Shown here: positions 7,130 to 14,219 of the stretch, in pieces
Layout: each line of letters starts with the position of its first letter
Numbering within the stretch: position 1 is the stretch's first letter
Assembly: GCA_947631755.1 (NCBI GenBank)
Contig: CANRMO010000006.1
Location: 1 to 24,019 of the forward strand
DNA length: 24,019 bases
Reading direction: 5' to 3'
Source: an uncultured Lachnospiraceae bacterium
GTDB taxonomy: Bacteria > Bacillota > Clostridia > Lachnospirales > Lachnospiraceae
Translations under genes and position numbers: made by a program
The notes under the pieces: model-generated
The model's input: only the letters and a program-made list of their open reading frames with translations
Told to the model about the DNA's origin: nothing
The model's database searches: none

Positions 7130-8833
7130 ATGGTTAGAGGGGGAAAAAAACGCCTCGGCGACCTCTTGATCGATGCCGGGGTAATAACTGTTGAACAGCT
7201 TACGGAGGCACTAAAAAAACAGAAAGAGCTTGGTTTGAGGCTCGGTGATACACTCATCCAGATGAAGCTTACAAATGAGGCTGAAATTCTTGAGGCTCTT
7301 CACCGGCAGATGGGATTTCCGATCGCTCATATCCGCGAGGCAAAACTCGGCCCGGAGGTCATTGCCCTTGTGCCGGAGAAGATTGTGCGCAAACACAATG
7401 TGCTTCCTTTTGAAGTGGATGCAGATAATCCGAATATTCTCCGCGTGGCGATGGCGGATCCTCTTGATTTTATCGCGATCGATGACCTGTCGATTTTTAC
7501 GAACATGCAGGTGGAACCCATGGTTGCCAGCATGGAGGATATCCATTTTGGAATTGAGAGATATTATGGCAATGAACAGGTTGCCAAGATGGCGGATGCG
7601 TATTCTAAGGAGCGGAAAGAGCAGATGGCTTCCCGCGGACGACAGCAGGAAGAGCATAGTTCTGATGTTGATGATGCGCCGATCGTTATCCTGGTGAATA
7701 AGATTGTCGAACAGGCGGTAAATGAGCGCGCCAGTGATATCCACATTGAGGCTATGGAAAACAGTGTGCGCGTGCGCTTCCGCATTGATGGATCGATGCA
7801 GGAGATGATGCGCTATGAAAAGGAGCTGCAGAATGCGATTGCAGCCCGCATCAAGATCATCAGCGGAATGGATATCGCGGAGAAGAGAGCGCCACAGGAC
7901 GGACGTATGACCCAGGTTTTCAACCGGGTGGAATATGATATTCGTGTATCCAGCCTTCCGACGGTATATGGAGAGAAGATCGTAATGCGTCTTGCGTCCA
8001 AACAGGCGTTGACGAAGGATAAAAAGGAGTTGGGCTTCCCGGAGGAGGAGCTGAAGCGTTTTGACCAGCTGGTCCGCAATCCCCACGGGATCATTCTTGT
8101 CACAGGACCTACAGGAAGCGGTAAATCGACTACGCTATACACGGTGCTCAGTGAGCTGAATGGCGGTGATGTGAATATCATCACGGTAGAGGATCCGGTA
8201 GAGGCGGATGTGGACGGCATCAACCAGGTTCAGGTAAATGAAAAGGCGGGATTGACATTTGCATCGGCTCTGAGGTCGATTCTGAGGCAGGATCCGGATA
8301 TTATCATGATCGGTGAGATCCGTGATGAGGAGACGGCGGGAATTGCTGTCAAGGCGGCGATCACGGGACATCTTGTGGTCAGCACGCTCCATACGAACAG
8401 TGCTGCCAGTACGATCACTCGTATGGAGGATATGGGGGTTGAGCCGTATCTGATCGCGGATTCAACTGTCGGTATCATTGCGCAGCGTCTGGTGAAACGG
8501 CTCTGTCCGAAATGTAAAGTGCCACATGAGATCAATGAAATGGATAAGCAGAGACTGCGGGTCAGGGGAGACCGGTCGGTCACAATCTATGAGGCGGGCG
8601 GAGGAACTTGTGCTTACTGCAATGGAACCGGTTATAGAGGGCGTATCGGCGTGTATGAGATCATGACGGTGACACCAGCGATCCGCCGTGTTATTTCTGC
8701 GGGGGGAGGCGCTGAAGAGATTCAGGATGTTGCATTAAAAGAGGGGATGACAACATTGAGGAATGGCGCTGCCAAGCTTGCCCTGCAGGGGGTTACTTCG
8801 ATCGCAGAGGTCGAGAGGATAGCAACAGAGTAA
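7130..8833 (+). CDS. pilB: Type IV pilus extension ATPase PilB
   Basis: A 567-residue PilB/GspE-family ATPase, normal length, which powers pilin polymerisation at the inner face of the membrane. The N-terminal MshEN-like domain (~1-160; LGDLLIDAGVIT, RLGDTLI) can bind c-di-GMP in some relatives. A charged linker (~155-182) leads to the ATPase: ASDIHIE (201-207), Walker A GPTGSGKST (326-334), Asp box VEDPVE (353-358), Walker B IIMIGEIRD (391-399), His box STLHTN (418-423), and a zinc tetracysteine, C459/C462 and C494/C497, typical of PilB and absent from PilT. ATG 7130 has GGTGAGGA upstream. pilT follows after 13 nt. Confidence 0.96.
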   Translation: MVRGGKKRLGDLLIDAGVITVEQLTEALKKQKELGLRLGDTLIQMKLTNEAEILEALHRQMGFPIAHIREAKLGPEVIALVPEKIVRKHNVLPFEVDADNPNILRVAMADPLDFIAIDDLSIFTNMQVEPMVASMEDIHFGIERYYGNEQVAKMADAYSKERKEQMASRGRQQEEHSSDVDDAPIVILVNKIVEQAVNERASDIHIEAMENSVRVRFRIDGSMQEMMRYEKELQNAIAARIKIISGMDIAEKRAPQDGRMTQVFNRVEYDIRVSSLPTVYGEKIVMRLASKQALTKDKKELGFPEEELKRFDQLVRNPHGIILVTGPTGSGKSTTLYTVLSELNGGDVNIITVEDPVEADVDGINQVQVNEKAGLTFASALRSILRQDPDIIMIGEIRDEETAGIAVKAAITGHLVVSTLHTNSAASTITRMEDMGVEPYLIADSTVGIIAQRLVKRLCPKCKVPHEINEMDKQRLRVRGDRSVTIYEAGGGTCAYCNGTGYRGRIGVYEIMTVTPAIRRVISAGGGAEEIQDVALKEGMTTLRNGAAKLALQGVTSIAEVERIATE

Positions 8834-8846
8834 AGGGGTTTAAATT

Positions 8847-9905
8847 ATGTATAGTATTGATGAGTTGATTGCCAAGGCGAGCCAGTACGGTTCTTCTGAC
8901 TTGCATGTTTCGGTGGGGATTCCCCCGAAGTGCCGTGTCAACGGTGAGCTGAGAACACTGACAGACGGAATTGTCACACCGGCAGATTCCAAGGCGTTGG
9001 TGGAGCAGATGATACCAAAGAGGCTGATACCCGCTTTTAATGAGGATGGTGAGGCGGATTTTTCCTATTCTGTTGAAGGGGTTGGCCGGTGCCGTGTCAA
9101 TATTTTTAAACAGAAAGGCGTTATGTCTTTTGTTATCCGTCTGATTAATTCCGATATTCCGGCGCCGGAAAAACTTGGGCTCTCCCAATCGGTGATTGAC
9201 CTGACGACAAAAAAGAGGGGGCTGATCCTTGTCACTGGCCCGACAGGCAGCGGCAAATCAACCACGCTGGCCTCTCTGATCAATGTGATCAACCAGAATT
9301 ACAGCAAACACATTATTACACTGGAGGATCCGATTGAGTATTTACATAAACATGCCAAATCAGTTGTGAACCAGAGAGAGGTCGGGCAGGATACTCATTC
9401 TTATGCGGCGGCTCTCCGTGCAGCCCTCCGAGAAGATCCCGATATCATTCTTGTCGGCGAGATGCGTGACCTGGAGACGATTTCCACGGCGGTCACGGCT
9501 GCTGAGACAGGTCATCTTGTGCTCTCAACCCTTCATACGATCGGGGCTGTGCCGACGATTGAGCGTATTGTGGATGTTTTTCCGACCCATCAGCAGGGTC
9601 AGATCCGTATACAGCTCGCCACACTTCTGGAGTCTATCATTTCCCAGCAGCTTTTGCCGACGGCTGACGGCAAGGGGCGTGTGGCTGCCTTTGAGATCAT
9701 GCATGCAAACAGCGCGATCCGGAATCTGATCCGCGAGTCAAAACCGCACCAGATTCCTTCTATTATACAGACGAGCAAAGCTGCTGGCATGATCACAATG
9801 GATGATGCGCTGTATGATCTTTACATGGCCCGCAAGATAACAAAGGATGACGCCATCACATTTGCGCAGGATAAACCAGGTTTTATAAAACGATTATCAT
9901 ACTGA
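8847..9905 (+). CDS. pilT: Type IV pilus retraction ATPase PilT
   Basis: A 352-residue PilT hexameric ATPase that depolymerises the pilus, giving retraction and twitching motility. Seen: N-terminal SSDLHVSVG (16-24), Walker A GPTGSGKSTT (131-140), LEDPIEY (159-165), Walker B IILVGEMRD (200-208), His box STLHT (227-231), and the PilT-specific AIRNLIRE motif (290-297), which separates it from PilB and PilU-like proteins. No tetracysteine. It lies between pilB and pilC in an evident operon. Its presence means the pilus is expected to be dynamic, not a fixed pseudopilus. Confidence 0.96.
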   Translation: MYSIDELIAKASQYGSSDLHVSVGIPPKCRVNGELRTLTDGIVTPADSKALVEQMIPKRLIPAFNEDGEADFSYSVEGVGRCRVNIFKQKGVMSFVIRLINSDIPAPEKLGLSQSVIDLTTKKRGLILVTGPTGSGKSTTLASLINVINQNYSKHIITLEDPIEYLHKHAKSVVNQREVGQDTHSYAAALRAALREDPDIILVGEMRDLETISTAVTAAETGHLVLSTLHTIGAVPTIERIVDVFPTHQQGQIRIQLATLLESIISQQLLPTADGKGRVAAFEIMHANSAIRNLIRESKPHQIPSIIQTSKAAGMITMDDALYDLYMARKITKDDAITFAQDKPGFIKRLSY

Positions 9906-9923
9906 TAAGGAGGGGCGAGTGCC

Positions 9924-11141
9924 ATGAGTAGTTTCAAGTATGTCATTACTGACCGTTTCGGTAAAGAGCGAAAAGGTGTTATGGAGGCGACATCCCAGGA
10001 AAATGCGGTTGCAAAGCTGCAGGCGGATGGCGCGATTGTCATGGATATCCGGGAGTCTGCCGGGCTGAATGACGCGGCATGGAATATCCAGATTGGCAGC
10101 GGCGTCAAGAAAAAGGACATCACGATTTTCTGCAAACAGTTTCACAGCATTTTGAATGCAGGTGTGACAGTTATCGATGGTTTACATATGGTAGAGGATC
10201 AGACAGAGAATAAAAATCTGAAAAAAGCCATTCACAATGTTGTGACGAATGTGGAGAAAGGCGACAGCCTTGCCAATGCGCTGCAGGCGGAAGGCAAGGT
10301 ATTCCCAGAGCTTTTGATCCATATGGTGGCCGCCGGGGAGGCTACGGGTAATCTGGAAATTGCATTTGAACGTATAACGAAGCAGTTTGACAAAGATATG
10401 AAACTGACATCTATGATCCGCTCGGCTATGATTTATCCGATCGTAGTTCTTGTTGTCGCTGTCGGCGTTGTCATCATTCTGATGTCTACGGTTATCCCAC
10501 AGTTTAAAGAGACATTTGCGGAGATGGGTGAGGAATTGCCCTGGCTGACAAAGATGGTTGTTGCTGTCAGCAATTTTATGGTAGCACATTTATTTGGTAT
10601 ACTGGTGGGTATTGCGGCTCTGGTATTGTTTATTGTGATCGGGAAAGGGACGGAACCGGGAAAACAGATTACAAGTTTTCTCACGTTGAAAATTCCGCTG
10701 TTTAGTACGCTGGCTGTCAAAAATGCGGCGGCTAAATTTTCCATGACGATGGCAACCCTTGTCATGTCCGGTGTATCGGTGGTGGATTCGCTGGATATCG
10801 TGGGGGACGTCATATCGAACAGGATCATCCGGAGGGCCATTAAGGACTGCCGGGAAGAGGTCATGCAGGGGATACCTATGTCGGAACCTCTTGAGGCGTC
10901 AGGAATATTTCCACCGATGTTGACCCATATGCTGAAGATTGGTGAAGATACTGGTACGACAGAAGATATGCTGGATAAAGTTGCTGTTTACTATGAGGAT
11001 GAAGTGGAAGAGGCAACGAAGAATCTGACAACTGCCATGGAACCAATGGTCATTATCGTGCTGGCTGTGTTGGTTGGCGGTATTTTGGGAGCAGTTATGA
11101 TGCCTATGCTTTCGATTTACCAGAATGCAGGAAATATGTAA
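9924..11141 (+). CDS. pilC: Type IV pilus platform protein PilC
   Basis: A 405-residue polytopic membrane protein of the PilC/GspF family that couples PilB and PilT to pilin assembly. Two T2SSF repeats are visible: ~66-190 (KQFHSILNAGVTVIDGL, MVAAGEATGNLE at 134-145) and ~269-392 (TLVMSGVSVVDSL, MLKIGEDTGTTEDML at 336-350). Membrane spans lie at ~168-190, ~220-240 and ~374-398. A short N-terminal domain (1-60) precedes them. AAGGAGG (9907-9913) lies ten bases before ATG 9924. It is the last gene of the pilBTC unit and is followed by a hairpin. Confidence 0.96.
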   Translation: MSSFKYVITDRFGKERKGVMEATSQENAVAKLQADGAIVMDIRESAGLNDAAWNIQIGSGVKKKDITIFCKQFHSILNAGVTVIDGLHMVEDQTENKNLKKAIHNVVTNVEKGDSLANALQAEGKVFPELLIHMVAAGEATGNLEIAFERITKQFDKDMKLTSMIRSAMIYPIVVLVVAVGVVIILMSTVIPQFKETFAEMGEELPWLTKMVVAVSNFMVAHLFGILVGIAALVLFIVIGKGTEPGKQITSFLTLKIPLFSTLAVKNAAAKFSMTMATLVMSGVSVVDSLDIVGDVISNRIIRRAIKDCREEVMQGIPMSEPLEASGIFPPMLTHMLKIGEDTGTTEDMLDKVAVYYEDEVEEATKNLTTAMEPMVIIVLAVLVGGILGAVMMPMLSIYQNAGNM

Positions 11142-11154
11142 TTACACAGAAAAA

Positions 11155-11195
11155 AACACAGGATTTCTTTGCGGTTTTGCAAGAATTCCTGTGTT
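11155..11195 (+). terminator. Hairpin at the end of pilBTC
   Basis: AACACAGGA-initial arm (11155-11172) pairs with GCAAGAATTCCTGTGTT (11179-11195) with one mismatch and one bulge; loop GGTTTT. The + strand downstream tract (TTGTCGTTTT) is only moderately U-rich, while the A7 just before the stem makes it a better terminator for the - strand. It probably separates pilBTC from the next unit, with some doubt about efficiency. Confidence 0.55.
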
Positions 11196-11227
11196 GTCGT
11201 TTTGCGACAAAAAAAGCGCAAAACGAC
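11196..11227. other. Perfect 11-bp inverted repeat abutting the next promoter
   Basis: GTCGTTTTGCG (11196-11206) and CGCAAAACGAC (11217-11227) are exact reverse complements with a 10-nt A-rich loop. There is no T-run after it. The right arm ends two bases before the -35 box at 11230, so it may be an operator, or a second transcript-end hairpin stacked on 11155-11195. Confidence 0.5.
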
Positions 11228-11229
11228 CC

Positions 11230-11258
11230 TTGACATATCACATGATAGGGACTATAAT
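11230..11258 (+). promoter_or_regulatory. Perfect consensus promoter for the coiled-coil gene
   Basis: TTGACA (11230-11235), 17-nt spacer, TATAAT (11253-11258), an exact consensus. Start expected near 11265, leaving a ~130-nt leader before the ATG at 11395. The leader holds one clear small hairpin, GGCAG/CTGCC (11290-11305, loop TTTGAC); I recognise no known riboswitch in it. Confidence 0.85.
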
Positions 11259-11382
11259 GGAATCCTGATATAACGAATATTAAGTAATTGGCAGTTTGAC
11301 CTGCCTTATTTGAACCCAAACGGCCAGCAACTGAATTTCTGTTGTATTAGATACATATCATTTTATTTAAAAGCGTAGAAAT

Positions 11383-11390
11383 GGGGGGGG
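11383..11390 (+). promoter_or_regulatory. G8 tract in the Shine-Dalgarno position of the coiled-coil gene
   Basis: Eight G residues sit four bases before the ATG at 11395, where the ribosome binding site should be; there is no other purine-rich site. An upstream ATG at 11381 abuts the run and stops after five codons at this tract length; with nine G it would join the main frame. A mononucleotide run here could change translation by slippage. Confidence 0.5.
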
Positions 11391-11394
11391 TATT

Positions 11395-12606
11395 ATGAAA
11401 AGAGAAGAAATGTTGGAATTGAGGGATTTGCTGTCTGATAGCATACACGAAGAGATGGTGTCAGTGATCCATGAAGAGACGGTGAAAGCAATTCATGAAG
11501 AGCTGGATGGGAAGTTCGAATCTATTGATAGAAAATTTGAGCGGATTGATGAGCGTTTTGAGCGGATCGATGAGCGTTTTGAGCGGATCGATGAGCGTTT
11601 TGAGCGGATTGATGAGCGTTTTGAGCAGATCGATGAGCATTTTGAACAGATCGATGAGGAATTCCAAAGTATCCATGGAGAGATGGAGAAAATGAATGAG
11701 CATTTGAACCGCCACGATGAGGAATTCCAAAGTATCCATGGAGAGATGGAGAAAATGAATGAGCATTTGACCCGCCACGATGAGGAATTCCAAAGTATCC
11801 ATGGAGAGATGGAGATGATGAATGAGCACCTGGGCCGCCACGATGAGGAATTTCAAAGCATCCATGGAGAGATGAAGACGATGAATGAACACTTGGGCTG
11901 CCACGATGAGGAATTCCAAAGTATCCATGGAGAGATGAAGACGATGAATGAACACCTGGGCCGTCACGATGAGGAATTCCAAAGTATCCATGGAGAGATG
12001 GGGAAAATGAATGAGCATTTGACCCGCCACGATGAGGAATTCCAAAGTATCCATGGAGAGATGGAGACGATGAATGAGCACCTGGGCCGCCATGATGAGG
12101 AATTCCAAAGTATCCATGGAGAGATGAAGACGATGAATGAACACCTGGGCCGTCACGATGAGGAATTCCAAAGTATCCATGGAGAGATGGGGAAAATGAA
12201 TGAGCATTTGACCCGCCACGATGAGGAATTCCAAAGTATCCATGGAGAGATGGAGACGATGAATGAGCACCTGGGCCGCCATGATGAGGAATTCCAAAGT
12301 ATCCATGGAGAGATGAAGACGATGAATGAACACCTGGGCCGTCACGATGAGGAATTCCAAAGTATCCATGGAGAGATGAAGATGATGAATAAGCACCTGG
12401 GCTGCCATGACAATGAACTTCGCAGTATACGTGGAGAAGTTATGATGATGAATGAGCAGGTTGGTGGGGCACTGGATGGCTATAAAACTTTGTCTGATAA
12501 AGTGATCCGTCTGGAAGAATTCAACAAAAAATGTGAAAATGTCCCGGATGACATGGAGGTGATAAAACATATACTGAGCAGGGAGATGCTGCAGACGGCA
12601 GATTGA
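11395..12606 (+). CDS. Cytoplasmic coiled-coil protein made of tandem heptad repeats
   Basis: A 403-residue protein with no signal peptide or membrane segment. Residues 1-39 are acidic/helical with repeated HEE turns. Residues 40-88 are seven heptads of KFESIDR/RFERIDE/HFEQIDE type. Residues 88-339 are twelve 21-residue units (EEFQSIHGEM..MNEHL.RHD), each three heptads, in phase with the first set: hydrophobic a/d positions are F/I, M/M and L/H. A thirteenth, decayed unit (NELRSIRGEV) leads to a unique C-terminus (360-403). The whole would form an unbroken coiled coil of ~300 residues, roughly 45 nm by standard rise. It has its own promoter and lies between pilC and pilA, so a pilus-related scaffold or spacer role is possible but unproven. 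I do not know the family; similar (F/I-D-E)n proteins are common in Firmicutes without function. Confidence 0.85.
   Translation: MKREEMLELRDLLSDSIHEEMVSVIHEETVKAIHEELDGKFESIDRKFERIDERFERIDERFERIDERFERIDERFEQIDEHFEQIDEEFQSIHGEMEKMNEHLNRHDEEFQSIHGEMEKMNEHLTRHDEEFQSIHGEMEMMNEHLGRHDEEFQSIHGEMKTMNEHLGCHDEEFQSIHGEMKTMNEHLGRHDEEFQSIHGEMGKMNEHLTRHDEEFQSIHGEMETMNEHLGRHDEEFQSIHGEMKTMNEHLGRHDEEFQSIHGEMGKMNEHLTRHDEEFQSIHGEMETMNEHLGRHDEEFQSIHGEMKTMNEHLGRHDEEFQSIHGEMKMMNKHLGCHDNELRSIRGEVMMMNEQVGGALDGYKTLSDKVIRLEEFNKKCENVPDDMEVIKHILSREMLQTAD
11512..11655 (+). repeat. 21-bp tandem repeats (heptad-encoding)
   Basis: About seven copies of a 21-bp unit encoding RFERIDE-like heptads. The middle copies (CGTTTTGAGCGGATYGATGAG, ~11554-11616) are nearly identical at DNA level, differing mainly at one synonymous T/C, so they arose by recent tandem duplication. 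Confidence 0.9.
11656..12411 (+). repeat. Twelve 63-bp tandem repeats with a 189-bp higher-order repeat
   Basis: Twelve contiguous 63-bp units start at 11656 and then every 63 bp to 12349. Each begins GAGGAATTCCAAAGTATCCA or a close variant. Units 5-7 (11908-12096) are identical to units 8-10 (12097-12285), and unit 11 (12286-12348) is identical to units 5 and 8, giving 2.33 exact copies of a 189-bp super-repeat. This reflects very recent expansion and is a site where assemblies may collapse. Confidence 0.95.
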
Positions 12607-12633
12607 ATTTTGGGTAATATATGAGCCAGGAAT

Positions 12634-12651
12634 TTATCCACATTATCCACA
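12634..12651 (+). promoter_or_regulatory. Two abutting perfect DnaA boxes upstream of the pilA promoter
   Basis: TTATCCACA at 12634-12642 is immediately repeated at 12643-12651. Both match the DnaA consensus exactly and lie 17 bp before the -35 box, followed by an AT-rich stretch. They could bind DnaA as a regulator of pilA, or titrate it; no replication gene is nearby. Confidence 0.55.
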
Positions 12652-12668
12652 TTTATAAAAAATTTTTG

Positions 12669-12697
12669 TTGCAAAATCGTTGTTTGTGTAGTAGAAT
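12669..12697 (+). promoter_or_regulatory. Probable pilA promoter
   Basis: TTGCAA (12669-12674), 17-nt spacer, TAGAAT (12692-12697). Start expected near 12704, which gives a ~126-nt leader before pilA. Confidence 0.6.
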
Positions 12698-12703
12698 ATA
12701 GTA

Positions 12704-12829
12704 AAAAGGTGATTTTGGATGATGGGGTCACTGTACTCTCGCCCACAGGGTGGGAGAAATCCCAGTCCTCTGGGGGGAACATAGTTATGTGGGAATCCAC
12801 AAAGTTTATTGAAAAGGAGAGAATGGATT
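12704..12829 (+). promoter_or_regulatory. Hairpin-rich 5' leader of pilA, no known class recognised
   Basis: Four compact hairpins in ~60 nt: CCCAC/GTGGG (12742-12754), CCCAG/CTGGG (12761-12774), ACAT/ATGT (12779-12790) and TGTGG/CCACA (12788-12801). The last two overlap at 12788-12790 and so exclude each other. A GTGA/TCAC pairing may close the 5' part. The AAGGAG binding site (12814-12819) lies just after the last hairpin. I could not match it to c-di-GMP-I, c-di-GMP-II, cobalamin, TPP, SAM or guanidine consensus cores. Confidence 0.45.
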
Positions 12830-13363
12830 ATGAAAAAGAAACTTCAGAAGTACTTAAGTGGCGATCACGAAGGTTTTTCTCTTGTTGAGTTGATTATCGT
12901 TATCGCCATTATGGCAATCTTGATCGGTGTAGTTGCCCTGGCAGTTATTCCATATCTGCAGAGGTCAAGAGAGAGTAAAGACCTGTCCACGCTGGATACT
13001 GTTCGTTCATCGCTGGTATCTGCTGTTGCTACTACCCAGGTATCAACTACAGGGACAGTTAAGATTCAGGCAGATGGAACATGGGTTCCGGATGGTACTG
13101 GTACTACAGATGCAGACCTTGTTTCCAAAGAGATGCAGTCCACACTTGGTGCTGGCACAAAGAAACTTGGCAGTAAGAATGCGGCTGGCCATGATATTGT
13201 CTGTGTATTTGATGCAGCAAATAATACTTCTTATGTGTATGGCGATGATGGCAGTGGGGCCGCTGCTATGCTGGAGGGAACTGTCAGTGGTTACAATGCT
13301 GCCTCTTCGTCTGCAGCACCGACTCCGGATGATAACGGCAAAGCTCTCGTTGTTGCCAACTAA
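12830..13363 (+). CDS. pilA: Major type IV prepilin PilA
   Basis: A 177-residue class III-signal protein. The leader MKKKLQKYLSGDHEG (1-15) is cut by PilD between G15 and F16; the mature protein starts FSLVELIIVIAIMAILIGVV with Glu at +5 (E20) and a ~22-residue hydrophobic helix that forms the pilus core. The globular part is rich in Thr/Ser/Ala/Gly with one Cys in HDIVCVFDAA (~124-133), so it has no disulfide loop, and a Ser/Ala/Pro-rich C-terminus (~150-168). I choose ATG 12830 behind AAGGAG; a TTG at 12809 would extend the frame without support and ATG 12823 is out of frame. Its own promoter and leader, and its position before pilD, make it the best major-pilin candidate among the five prepilin-like genes. 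Confidence 0.92.
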   Translation: MKKKLQKYLSGDHEGFSLVELIIVIAIMAILIGVVALAVIPYLQRSRESKDLSTLDTVRSSLVSAVATTQVSTTGTVKIQADGTWVPDGTGTTDADLVSKEMQSTLGAGTKKLGSKNAAGHDIVCVFDAANNTSYVYGDDGSGAAAMLEGTVSGYNAASSSAAPTPDDNGKALVVAN

Positions 13364-13410
13364 TCTGGATTGTCTGACTGAAGTGAGCTAAGTTCAAGGG
13401 AGAACCCACT

Positions 13411-14190
13411 ATGACATTGGAGTATTTTGTCCTCTACATCATCTGTTTTCTTTACGGCATCGTCATTGGAAGTTTTCTTAATGTATGCGTGTTTAGAATT
13501 CCGAAGGATGAAAGTATTGTCACAGTGGGTTCTCATTGTATGGACTGTGGTCATCCGCTGAAGTGGTATGATCTGGTTCCGGTGTTTAGCTGGCTGTTTC
13601 TGAGAGGAAAGTGCCGCTACTGCGGTGCTGGGATATCCCCTCAGTATCCGATTGTAGAAACTGCAAATGCAGTTCTTTACATCATCATTTTTGCTGTGAA
13701 TGGCTGGAACTGGAATAGTCTTCTATATTGTGTTATGGCGTCAGCGCTGCTTGTGATCAGCATTATCGATTACCGGACTATGTTGATACCTACGGGTGCT
13801 GATGTTGTTATATTTGCGGTTGGGGTTGTACATCTTTTGCTGAATCGCCAGAATTGGCTCTATCTGCTGATTGGTTTTTTTTCGGCGAGTCTTTTTTTGC
13901 TGTTATGCGCTGTGCTGTTTCGCGCGGTGACAGGGAAAGGCGGACTGGGAGTGGGGGATATTGAACTGATGGCCTGTGCAGGTCTGTGTATCGGCTGGGG
14001 ACACGCGCTGTTTGCTATTGTGATTGGTTCGGTACTCGGTACTCTGATTGAGGGGGTCCGTATCGCAGTCACGAGAAAGAAAGGGAGATTTCCTTTTGGG
14101 CCATATCTTTCCCTTGGTGTGTTTGTCTCGGCACTTTGGGGAACGCAGATTTATGAGTGGTATATAAAAACGTTTTTGTTTGCACAGTAA
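13411..14190 (+). CDS. pilD: Prepilin peptidase / N-methyltransferase PilD
   Basis: A 259-residue polytopic A24-family aspartic peptidase that removes the leader of PilA and minor prepilins and N-methylates the new Phe. The N-terminal domain has GSFLNVCVFRIP (20-31) and the zinc tetracysteine C43/C46 and C68/C71 (CMDCGHPL, CRYCG). The catalytic Asp residues are D120 (SIIDYRTMLIP) and D183 in GVGDIEL (180-186). FGPYLSLG lies at 229-236. About seven or eight membrane spans are visible. AAGGGAGA (13396-13403) precedes ATG 13411. It follows pilA by 47 nt with no terminator seen between. Confidence 0.96.
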   Translation: MTLEYFVLYIICFLYGIVIGSFLNVCVFRIPKDESIVTVGSHCMDCGHPLKWYDLVPVFSWLFLRGKCRYCGAGISPQYPIVETANAVLYIIIFAVNGWNWNSLLYCVMASALLVISIIDYRTMLIPTGADVVIFAVGVVHLLLNRQNWLYLLIGFFSASLFLLLCAVLFRAVTGKGGLGVGDIELMACAGLCIGWGHALFAIVIGSVLGTLIEGVRIAVTRKKGRFPFGPYLSLGVFVSALWGTQIYEWYIKTFLFAQ

Positions 14191-14219
14191 GAAGTGCGAA
14201 AAAATAAGCGTTATGTATT

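Noticed and set aside
11265..11394. c-di-GMP riboswitch before the coiled-coil gene
   Set aside because: The leader lacks recognisable GEMM-I or GEMM-II conserved cores; only one small hairpin is evident.
11656..12411. CRISPR-like regular repeats
   Set aside because: The 63-bp units are contiguous with no unique spacers and code in frame; no cas genes nearby.
11461..12570. Long (369-codon) open frame on the - strand
   Set aside because: It mirrors the tandem repeats of the + strand gene; a 63-bp repeat keeps any open frame open. No RBS or promoter on that strand.
12607..12703. Replication origin
   Set aside because: Only two DnaA boxes, no dnaA/dnaN/parAB or plasmid rep gene; the surrounding genes are a pilus locus.
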